A stretch of DNA of 53,342 nucleotides from Chara braunii (lineage: Eukaryota; Streptophyta; Charophyceae; Charales; Characeae): assembly GCA_003427395.1 (NCBI GenBank), contig BFEA01000256.1:1810175-1863516 (forward strand). Direction: 5' to 3'. Below are positions 45,054-53,342 of the stretch, piece after piece; position 1 is the stretch's first letter, and every line of letters begins with the position of its first letter. A program made the translations under genes and the position numbers. Under the pieces are notes generated by a model. That model made no database searches, was not told where the DNA came from, and saw only the letters and a program-made list of their open reading frames with translations.

Positions 45054-46559
45054 TAGAGGATCTCGCTTTCGAGTTGAGATCCTTAGTGAACGGATTCCGG
45101 TATGGTAGCATGATGATCACAGCAAATTGACAACCTTTAAATAAGCTAATGTATCTTGTGACATATGTGCCGAAATTACTGTTGATTAGATACTAAGAAT
45201 GTTACAAGCAGAGGTGTGAAGACACGCCGACAATGATCACGGATATCACGTTGCCAAGGACTTCAACTACCTACCAACGTCCTTAAAGAACGAACTAGGG
45301 TATAAGACAGTTAGAATTTTATGTAAAAAATGCAACTCGTGAATGTGATGCTTTTATATAGAAGTTAGAAGTTAGGTTAGTGAACAATTTTAGGCAGGTG
45401 TCTGTGTGTGCTAGATCCTTCCTTCAGTTTACGGCGTACTAGGGACGTTTGTCTGTGTAACCTCGTCTGTTTACATAAATTGTTGTGAGGTTAGCGACTA
45501 AATTGACTCTCTTAAAAAATCCAAGGGTCAAGGAGAGATAGATGCATGAGTAGCTATTCTATTAATTAGTCAGTGTACATTGAAGTAGTCAACCTTGCTT
45601 TCACACTGTTTTCCTTGTTTGTATATCTTATAGTTATATCTAAGTTATAAGGTTATGACAGACTTTCGTTCCTTGTCCAATTGAACTATCTAATTCGGTG
45701 CATTGCTTACTACCGTACAAGGTAGAGAACCTTTTACATCCTTGGTTTGTGTTGATGGTAGGGGCAATGAGATAACATGTATGTTGTAAAGCTCATGGGT
45801 CCTGTTGCATAATTTTTTCTCGGTCGATTCTTTATAAGATATCGCTACGAGTAACTTAATTATCTTCTCTTTCAACTTATTTCTCATGCCAAATAAGGAA
45901 CACTCGGTCATAATATTTTACACTCTTAAGCCTTACTATGAATGTGATCTGCCAACGACAAGTGAGTTAGTAGCAAGATTTATGAAATTTGGAATGCAAG
46001 GATGAAAGGTGAGGACCTCTATAACATAATAGCATAGTAATCCTCAAAATATGATGTCGAGGACATAAAAACTACGAAAGTACTCATATGCTATTATATT
46101 TATTAAGTTATATTGTTCAATGCGAGACTACGAATGACTCATTTACCGCTTGATCTAGTGGTTTGTTTACCACTCAGATAACCATGACAATTTTAGAGCT
46201 AGTGCATGCAGTATATATCGACTTCAGGAAAGAGAGAAGATGAAGGAAGAAGAGCAACATGCACTTGAGTTTGACAATGGTCTGCCTATTCAACACCGAC
46301 GAATACTTACATATTGCTAGATGGGAAGTTCGGTTGGGGCGACATACCTGTTAGAAGGGAACACAGGTGTCCTTAGACGAGCTCGACAAGAACTGAAGTC
46401 TTGTGTGGAGCAAGGGGATAAAAAATTGTCTGGTTTTGATTTCAAGTTGGAATACAAACCGTCTGAATATGGTTTCCACTACGAATATTGACTGTAAAGA
46501 CACGTACGCAGTCTTGGCAGAGGTTGCATGGTCGAGATACGTGTGTGCTCTGGTTGTTG
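45054..46559 (+). mobile_element. Degenerate internal region after LTR end E, no readable gene
   Basis: About 1.5 kb between the primer-binding site and the next LTR-like block. All frames are short. I looked for gag, reverse transcriptase and integrase motifs and found none. Confidence 0.35.
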
Positions 46560-47320
46560 CTGCTAACCATTTCGTTGTCCGTGACCATTGTCTTGGTTGC
46601 ACTGTTATCTTACTTTTGGGTGGCCACAGACCGTGTTTAGTGGGTCATAGCCTGTGTTTGGAGTCATGACCAGTATACTTCGGATCATGAATTGTATGGA
46701 TTGCTGAGTTGACGCTGCTACTGATTTTGACACTGGTGATGTTGTTTGAGATCGAAACTGCCAGGGGAGTAGTGCAGCTTGGTGGCAGGGTCATCACGGT
46801 TGTTGTACATCGGCATTGCGTCCTGTTACGCTTTGCAGTGTTTTGCTGAGCACACAATGTTTTGCCGTGTTCTCACTATGCATATTGTGTATTGTTATGC
46901 TCGCCTGGTTTTGCATTCACCACCGTATTCTGCGTTGTGCATCGCTACCAAACTTTGTTGTTGCCCGAAGTATCGAGCTAACTTGTTGCGTTCTGCCTGC
47001 AGTTGGAATAAGAGCATAGGGGTGTGATATATATGAACACATGCTTTTCAGGTTGAGTAACTGCAATTTGGTCGAGGAGGTGGCATTGTGGTCCTGAAGG
47101 GAGTGATCAAGCTCTACGGAGGGGGTTACTATTGCTATCAGGAGGCTATCAGAGTACAGTTCACTTTGCATTTGGTCGTGGTTCGACCGTCCTCATTGCG
47201 ATTTTTGCCACCATTGCGAGATCCTCAGTCATATCAAGGAAATCAAGACCCTCTTACGAGAACCTGAGTGCACCCTTCTCAGATCAGAGCGACTTAGCGT
47301 TTCTCCTGCTATATTTCTTA
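46560..47320 (+). mobile_element. Dispersed retroelement block, copy 2 (paired with 9690-10420)
   Basis: Aligns with 9690-10420 (AGGGGTGTGA, GAACAC, ATTTGGTCGA, GTGATCAAGC, GCGATTTTTGCCACC, GAGTGCACC). If LTR end E is a 5' LTR end, this would be the start of a 3' LTR and the element between would be internally deleted. Confidence 0.6.
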
Positions 47321-47329
47321 CTTGTATAG

Positions 47330-47550
47330 ATTTAAGAAAAACACTTTCACTAAGAGAAGTGCTGCCTAAATTTCTACAAATCCAATGAGTTAGTCAATTT
47401 TTGTCTTTATAAAATTCAACTTTTTGTATGAGTTATTTATTTGACTTAGTAAAAATATGGAAAACCTACGTTTTTAGGAAAGCGCTGCCCAATTTTTTGC
47501 TAAATCAAGAAGTTAGACAAAATTTAACTTTATGAAGTCATCTTAGGTCA
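47330..47550 (+). repeat. Two tandem units with the CTGCC core
   Basis: Cores AGTGCTGCCTAAATTT (about 47362) and AGCGCTGCCCAATTTT (about 47481) are followed by GAGTTAG and AAGTTAGACAAAATTT. Same family as 11640-11950 and 27880-28410. Confidence 0.75.
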
Positions 47551-47552
47551 CC

Positions 47553-48130
47553 AACCCGTACGTACGGAGGTCCTCGGGTCGACCCATGTACGTACGGGCG
47601 TTTGGGGTCCCGTTCGGGGTCCGAACCCGACGGCGTTTGGTCCCCGCCAAAAACTATTTCGGGGCTCCAAAATATTTTTTTTGTTGCTGAACTATTTTTT
47701 GTGAGTTCTGTATGATGTTTGGTACATGCCTATAAATTTTGAAGGTATTCTGCCAAGCCGAACAAAAATAAAAAATCGCCAAAGATGGAGGTGTCAAAAC
47801 TTGCTCGCCCATTCACTATTTTGTTTTTATTCAATTTTTACTTTTTATTTTCTATTTATTGCGGGGCCTAAAAAAATTTATTATTTTTTCAAAATTGTTT
47901 AGTGAGTTTTTTATTATGTGAAGTACATATCTATAATTTTTTGCGGCATTTGTCTGTGCAAAAAAAAAAGAAAAATCCTAGGTTGCTAGTTGTCCGATTG
48001 CGAGACGTCTCCCCCGGACGTCTCCGGGAGACGGTCAGGGGGGAGTTGTCCGAAAAATCAAATAACTGTTTTTTTGCCAAAAAAAAACGAGGAAAAAAAA
48101 AACGGGGGGGGTCTGCGCACCACTAGGGGA
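47553..48130 (+). mobile_element. Relative of the hAT-type element at 3718, right end lost or replaced
   Basis: The left part follows the 3718 element in order: TACGTACGG palindromic end, GGGTCCCGTTCGGGG, CCCCGCCAAAAA, TTGTGAGTTCTG, AAAAATCGCCAAAGATGG, GTCAAAACTTGC. Homology stops at about 47973, where TAGGTTGCTAGTTGTCC begins a new CCGGGAGACG-palindrome-rich segment that may be another, nested element. No target duplication found. Confidence 0.6.
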
Positions 48131-48249
48131 GCCCCCCAAAAAAAATTCAGGCTGTTCCGAGCAAAAACGAGAAAAAAAATCACATATGGTGGGGGAAAGT
48201 GTGATGGTGGGGTGTTGGGGGGGGGGGATTGCTTGGGGAGTTGAAATGG

Positions 48250-48685
48250 AGGGCCTGCTGCTGTAGTCAGCAGCTGTTGCACATGCAACGACTGCAGCTG
48301 TTTCGTCTGACGCAGCGTGTGGACCATCCGCTCCGGCAGATGCAGCAGCTGCAGTGACAGCAGCATCCACACACACACACTCACACACACGGACATAGAG
48401 AAGGGCGTGCTGCTGCAGTCAGCAACTACTGCACATGCAGCGACTGCAGCTGCTTCGTCTGACGCAGCGTATGGACCATCCCCTCCGGCAGATGCAGCAG
48501 CTGCAGTGACAGCGGCATCCACACACACACACAGGAGGGTCTACTGCTGCAGTCAGCAATTGCTGCACATGCAGCGACTGCAGCTGCTTCGTCTGACGCA
48601 GCGTGTGGACCATCCACTTCGGTAGATGCAGCAACTGCAGTGACAGCGGCATCCACACACACACACACACACACACACACATAAA
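48250..48685 (+). repeat. Three tandem units of 134-151 bp rich in CTGCAG/CAGCTG
   Basis: Units start at about 48252, 48403 and 48537. Each reads CTGCTGCAGTCAGCA, CACATGCA(A/G)CGACTGCAGC, TTCGTCTGACGCAGCGT, GGACCATCC, GATGCAGCA(G/A)CTGCAGTGA and ends in a CA tract after GCATCCA. The last CA tract runs to about 48681. Frames on both strands are repeat shadows. Confidence 0.92.
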
Positions 48686-48689
48686 GATG

Positions 48690-49305
48690 ATGGGAGAAGG
48701 AGCGACAGGGGGCAACCTTGATGGCTCAAAAGGCCTCACTTGTTCTACATGCGGATCCCCCTTCCCTTCCTCTCCGCTTTCCCTTTTTGATGTGATTGCT
48801 CGCCCGCTTTTGTCTTTTTGCCTTTTTCCTTTCCTTTTTTTTCTTTTCTTTTCCTTTTTTCACCTTGTTTTGCTCCTTTGTAACCCGGACCGGGTTCCTT
48901 GAGAGAGAACCCCCAGGCAATGTGGTTGCCAGCCAGACGTTAGACTACGGGAGCAGCTCGCTCTTGGGATATGTCGAATAAGGCACTAGGTTGGGGTAAC
49001 TAGTAGATGCGCGGTATGGTAGGATGGCTAGTAATTGGTATTGATGTTTACGACCCCGGCTCCCCGCCATTTTTTCTCTCGTTTTTTCCCCCCCTTTTTT
49101 TCCCCCCTTTTTTTCTTTTCTTTTTCTCTGTTTTTTCTTTTTTTTTCTTTCCTTTTTTTCGGTTCCTTTCCCCTGCTTTTTCGTTTCCCTTTTGTTCCCC
49201 CCCTTTTTTTCTCTTCTCTTTTTTTCTTTTTACTTTTTTTCTTGTGCTTTTTTTTCCTTTCTTTCTTTTTTTATTTTCTCCTTTTTCCGTTTCTCCAGAT
49301 CCGCT
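48690..49305 (+). other. Start of GC-shifted region: polypyrimidine tract ending in an acceptor-like CAG
   Basis: The plus strand is nearly all C and T at about 48780-48870 and 49075-49298. The second tract ends TTTCTCCAG at about 49290-49298, which would serve well as an intron 3' splice site. Downstream frames are short, so no exon can be assigned. Phe/Leu-rich frames through the tracts are artefacts. Confidence 0.45.
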
Positions 49306-50520
49306 TTCCAGCCGTAGGATAGATGCGTATGAATGGGTGGATGGGGGCAATAACTTGTATCGTAAGGCAGCAATTCTCAGACGGACCCCGCGACTATATC
49401 AGAATAAAACCAGTAGGCTCTATTCATCAAAGCACCATACGGGTAATGGTTCTGACGACAGAACAAGGCGCCCGGGGTCGCAGTCGCGAAGGGATTGGGT
49501 GAGGTGACAAACGACATGGATTTTTTCGCTGATTGGGACCTGGAGGAGGAGAAGCACGAAGTGGAGGAAGTGGTAACGTCCCTGGCGGTTGACACCTTCC
49601 CGGTTTTGCTCTCGTAACCCGACACCTGAGTACTCCGAGGCCAAGCGACATGCATACCGACGCTACCTGCCCTGCTGAACGTGCTTCGCCCTGCCTATCC
49701 CCCTCCGCACCAGCGCGAAACGCCGCGTCCGCCCTCCTCCTTTTCCTCGCCCTTCTTCCCAACCTCGCCATAGCCGGCGCAATGCTGGCCGCATGTCTAT
49801 CCGAGGGAATCTTCCTCCGCTTATCGGCTAGGCGCTTTGCTCTATTGATCGGTTGCACGATCTGCTTCGCAACCATCTTTCTTGCCAGCTGTTGCTGCCT
49901 CTTCTTTGTGCTAGGCGTCGGGGGTGGGCGTGGTTGTTAGCTAAGACGTAGAGTACTGCGAGGAGCGGCGCGATGAAGCATAGGACTATGACGGAGGCTT
50001 CGGCACACGCCTTTTTGGCCTTCCTTTCGTTTTTATCCTTTCTTTCCTTCCTCTACTTCATCTACTCCCTCCCCCAACCCCTCCCACATGCCCCTTCCCT
50101 CCCCCTCCTGCATGCCCCGTCCCTCGTCCCTCGATCCCGCAACCCCCCATCATCCCTATCTCAATGCACCCCCATCCATAACCTGACCACTACCGCCCCT
50201 CCGCCTTCCAGAGATCCTAAAAGATGTCCCCCCCTCTGATGACGCCCCACGTGGCATGGGGCATAAAAGCGCTTTAGGGAGCTGCCACGCCCTTCCCGCG
50301 ATTCGGCGAGATGATCCGCGCAGCTGCAGGAATGCGTTGGATCTGGAGGAGAGAGCTGAAGCGGAATATCCCCTTCCCCCCTCCCCCTTCCTCCCTCCCC
50401 TCTTCCCTCCCCCTTCCTCCCTCCCCTCTTCCCTCCTTCCTTCGTTCCCCTTCCCTCCCCCTTCCCCTCTCCCCCCCTCTTCCTCCTCCCCCGATCTTCC
50501 CTTCTATCCCTTTGGAACCT
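49306..50520. other. GC-richer DNA with C/T tracts, no firm gene
   Basis: A short acidic frame 49516-49617 (33 codons, starting MDFF) and a 96-codon frame 49650-49940 with a hydrophobic middle lie on the plus strand; an Arg-rich 149-codon frame overlaps on the minus strand (49427-49876). None has a recognisable domain and they exclude one another. C/T tracts occupy about 50020-50150 and 50370-50500. Confidence 0.35.
50249..50270 (+). promoter_or_regulatory. G-box and TATA-like pair, possible core promoter
   Basis: CACGTG at 50249-50254 is followed by GCATAAAAGC at 50261-50270. The pair faces the long open frame that starts about 1.6 kb downstream, so it is only a candidate; no transcript evidence. 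Confidence 0.25.
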
Positions 50521-50524
50521 TGCA

Positions 50525-51085
50525 ACTGTTCGATAGTAGAGGCGCGAGGTGGGCGATGTAATCTGTAATTGTTTCTGATGGAGATAAGGGCCCCTTTTTT
50601 CGAAGCTTTTTCGAAGCATTTTCGAATTTTTTTATGAATGAATGGACGACGTAATCTGTTCGATAGAAAGGGCCCCTGTTCGATCGTAGAGGCGCGAGGT
50701 GGGCGACGCAATCTGTTCGAAGCTTTTTCGATTTTTTTTATGAATGAATGGACCGATCTTCTGAAATATTGCTTTTCATCTAGGTGTTTGGTTTTTATTG
50801 GTTGCTTTTTCCACCCTGTCTATTTTTTCCCCTCTCACTATTGCAAATTCCATTCAATAATTTTCCGTTTGTGGATTTCCGCTTGACATCTTGTCGTTGG
50901 GATTTCGAGGTTAATCAAAAGAATGGTATATGAGTGTTGCAACCCATTGTTATATGTCACCAATGGTTGTTCTGTCAACGAAATTGTCATCCCTCCCTTT
51001 TTCGATTTTTTTTCGAATTTTTTTCAGACTTTTTTTGATTTTTTTTCAAAGTTTTTTTCGAATGTTTATCTCTCTCTTTGAATGG
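50525..51085 (+). repeat. Duplicated segment and TTTTTCGAA-rich DNA
   Basis: GTTCGATAGTAGAGGCGCG and GAGGTGGGCGATGTAATCTG (about 50527-50565) recur at about 50680-50713 with few changes, each followed by TTCGAAGCTTTTTCGA and TTTTTTATGAATGAATGGA. A looser run of TTTTTTCGA words lies at about 50997-51065 and ends near GAATGGATGGTTCGATCG. Confidence 0.7.
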
Positions 51086-51780
51086 ATGGTTCGATCGTTG
51101 CCCCCTTGCGATACGGAGCACCCCTACCCCCCTTCGCTTCAATTTGCCACTGGCGCTGGTCTGGCCGAACTTCACCCGATAAACGGCCTCGTGGTTACCC
51201 TCACCACAAGATGGACATACCAAATGGTTTTACCTCGCCACGTTGAAATATCGCCTCCCGCGTCTTGCTTTGTGCTCACGGTGTGCCGACGTTTTGAGTC
51301 GGAGCAGCACGGGCATGACGTGTCGTGCTCGTGCGAAGTGCATGTGATGTGCACATGCTAAAACACTCATGAGGACGTGTTTCCTCCATCGCTGTCGGGG
51401 GGTGTCCCCCCCGTCCGCACCGTGAAGCGTTTTTGCGTTCCTTATACTCTCCCGCGTGGAAACGAGGTGATGATTGTGGCTATGGGGTACGCCAAGGACG
51501 TCCGACGTTGATGAGCGAATGACTGGACGATATCGAAAAAGGAGACAACTGGGTATTGCGCGGTTTATGGTGAGACGTGTTGTGAAACTGGGGACAGATG
51601 GTGGGAACCTGCTTTGACATTTCTCTATTGTCCGCTTGTGTGTGGTTCTCCCCTTCCCTCCCCCCCTTCCCCCCTCTCCCCCCCTTTCCCTCGTGATCCT
51701 TACTTTTTTCTCCCCTGATGACCTCGCCTACCTGCCCCCTGATCGTTCTCCCCAATTCCGCTCTCTTCCTTGAACCTCCC
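51086..51780. other. GC-richer DNA, no firm gene
   Basis: Short minus-strand frames at 51172-51354 and 50987-51223 carry Cys/His clusters (see findings) but are in different frames. A C/T tract lies at about 51640-51720. Confidence 0.35.
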
Positions 51781-51782
51781 TC

Positions 51783-53342
51783 TTGCCCCTTTCTGCTCCT
51801 CTATTCCCCTTTTTTATATGCCCCCCTGTTTTCCTGAATACAATAGCCGCAGAGGCCTCCCAAGGAGTCCTTCCCCGGTGGATGGTGGAACGAGCCGACG
51901 CATCGTTTTCCATGGCTCGGGGATTGTGCCTAGCCTGCAAAACCTACGCAGGCCCTGATGACCTGTGTCAACCCTGGGGTCATGGATGCGATAAGAGATG
52001 CCTGGGACACCGGACGCTTCCCCCATTTTTTTGAGATGCTTTGTTTCGGGGATCTTGCCATTCTCGCAGGAGCCTGGGAGCGTAGCAGGGAGGAATTCGA
52101 TGATGGATTGAGGGTTTTATGTGAACGACTCGAGCTGAGAAAACAGGGGTATACCAGGGAATGTAGGGAGTTAGGGGGTAGGTCCGCTAAGGTGGAACGG
52201 ATCTTTCTTAGGAAATGGGGCGTCGATGATTCGCACTTGGAAGGGCGGATCCCCGAAACACAAGGGCAGGCATCACCTACCACGGGAGATGCTCGGATTA
52301 CGAAATGCGACGATCTTGCGATCGAAGCTGAGGAGAGGGAGGAGATGGAGCGAGCGATTGCCGCCATCGCCAACACCATCAGGGACTCCCCCCTCACGGG
52401 CGGTCGTACGGATGATAGCGCCTCGGAACGGGACAGATACACAGCTTTCGACCCCCTAGCATCTGCGTATTGGGTAGAACACACGTCCACCGGATTCCGA
52501 CACGCGATCTGGAGGATGGAGAACTTTAACCACGTCGCACCAATCTCCATCAGGGCACTTCAGTTCCTAGGCAACATCACATACGCACAGGTCAAGGATT
52601 GCAGGACTCAGGTACTGAAAGGTAAGCTGAAGTTCTCAGGGAGAGTCCCCCCACTGGATCCCCAGGACCTGAAGTTCCTGCCCATGCGTGCCTTCGACCC
52701 GGACAAATGTGGCGGGACAAGCTCTGGGATGTGGCAAAAGGCGATTAGGCAGCAGGATAGATTGGATTTGAGGAACATGAGAAAAATCTGGAGTGTGGGT
52801 AGGCCCTATCTCAAATGCAAATGCAAGAAGGAGAAAAACAAGGACTGTGGGGATACCCCTCTATGGTTCGACCATGCCCTTTGGTTCCTACTCGCGCACT
52901 CATACGTACTGTTCCCGGACATGTCTTCAATTAAAATCAGAACTTCGATGCTGATTCACTACCTCAGAACCACGTGGAGAGAGGGTATACTCGTTGCCAT
53001 CGCCTTTCACTTTATCAGGGATCTAATGATGGGCTATATCAGAGAACTGGAGAAGGACGCTACACTCGACATGGAAGGACTGCTAAAAGACGACCGACTC
53101 TGGAATTACCCGATCCCCGCCATGCTCGCGCGGATCATGCTCCCCACACGCATCCCCGAGAAACCTACGAGATTCCCGCTCAGCTCTCCACGTGTGATGG
53201 CTCGGAAGAGAAACGCGGGCGTACAAATCCCGGGCCTGACCACACTTAACTTTTGTAGGGTGACACCCATACCCGGCGGTTCCCCGCCACCTCCTCCTCC
53301 TCCTCCTCCTCCTTCTTCCTCCTCCTCCACTCCCCCTCCCCC
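51783..53342 (+). CDS. Unknown protein, partial at right edge; possible upstream frameshift
   Basis: One plus frame is open from 51934 to the window end (1409 bases) with no stop; first ATGs are at 51958 and 51982. It encodes at least 461 residues if started at 51958. The translation is of normal complexity: an N-terminal part with FFEMLCFGDLAILAGAWERS (from about 52027), a charged, helix-prone stretch with AIEAEEREEMERAIAAIANT (about 52318-52377), a Lys/Cys patch KCKCKKEKNKDC (about 52816), Trp/Phe-rich helices, and near the edge a Pro run followed by Ser. I see no signal peptide, clear membrane span or known catalytic motif. Just upstream, a different frame (51783-52034) reads a Cys/His cluster of form C-x2-C-x9-C-x6-C-x3-C-x2-H and stops at a T run; the two frames may be halves of one gene broken by a frameshift, or exons. 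The family is unrecognised; a mobile-element protein is as likely as a host gene. Confidence 0.6.

Noticed and set aside
45054-46559. Reverse transcriptase or integrase domain after LTR end E
   Set aside because: I looked for typical catalytic motifs in all frames and found none; all frames are short.
49007-49507. 166-codon plus-strand frame
   Set aside because: Most of it is Phe/Leu/Pro from a C/T tract; only the last part after about 49300 is of normal complexity.
51930-52550. 206-codon minus-strand frame
   Set aside because: It is antisense to the longer plus frame open to the window end; its Ser-rich composition is what codon-biased antisense gives.

Overview
This window is nuclear DNA of a eukaryote with a large, repeat-rich genome. 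The support is two decayed 18S rRNA fragments, remnants of LTR retrotransposons, non-autonomous hAT-type DNA transposons with perfect 8-bp target duplications, tRNA-derived SINE-like units, satellite arrays and very long (TA), (CT), (TTA) and (CA) microsatellites. Single Ns (1560, 36989) and a 110-N gap (17848-17957) mark it as a draft scaffold. The retroelement style and plant-type motifs (G-boxes, GATAAG pairs) make a land plant or streptophyte alga such as a charophyte my best guess, but nothing here proves the lineage. I recognise no intact cellular gene.

Layout: 1-3.7 kb holds compound microsatellites and polypyrimidine DNA. At 3.7-5.8 kb lie a hAT-type element, a 62-bp minisatellite and a foldback MITE. 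From 5.8 to 16.7 kb are pieces of an LTR-retrotransposon group: a block at 9.7-10.4 kb, a ten-copy hairpin array at 10.8-11.6 kb, an LTR-like block ending at 13582, a primer-binding site and a broken gag at 14.4-16.7 kb. An 80-bp satellite follows (16.9-18.4 kb). At 19-26 kb are a SINE-like unit, a second foldback MITE, more LTR blocks with TATA boxes, and the same satellite in both orientations. A minus-strand LTR block covers 26.2-28.4 kb. At 30-37 kb are SINE-like units, the two 18S fragments, (TA)n-linked and (TTA)n-linked repeat modules. A 161-bp array of hairpins (37.7-38.4 kb) leads into another LTR block (to 40.0 kb), then a tandem duplication, a second hAT-type element (42.6-44.1 kb) and a further LTR end with primer-binding site (45.0 kb).

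From about 48.7 kb the character changes to GC-richer DNA with long C/T tracts. It ends in a frame open for about 1.4 kb that runs off the right edge, preceded in another frame by a Cys/His-rich stretch. This is the only strong protein-coding candidate, and I cannot assign it to a family.

The main theme is that several LTR blocks share the same stem-loop and terminal region, yet carry different tandem arrays nearby, and one LTR end is joined directly to the 80-bp satellite. This looks like retroelement-borne tandem repeats seeding satellite DNA. That is inference; the repeats, target duplications and open frame are read directly from the sequence.
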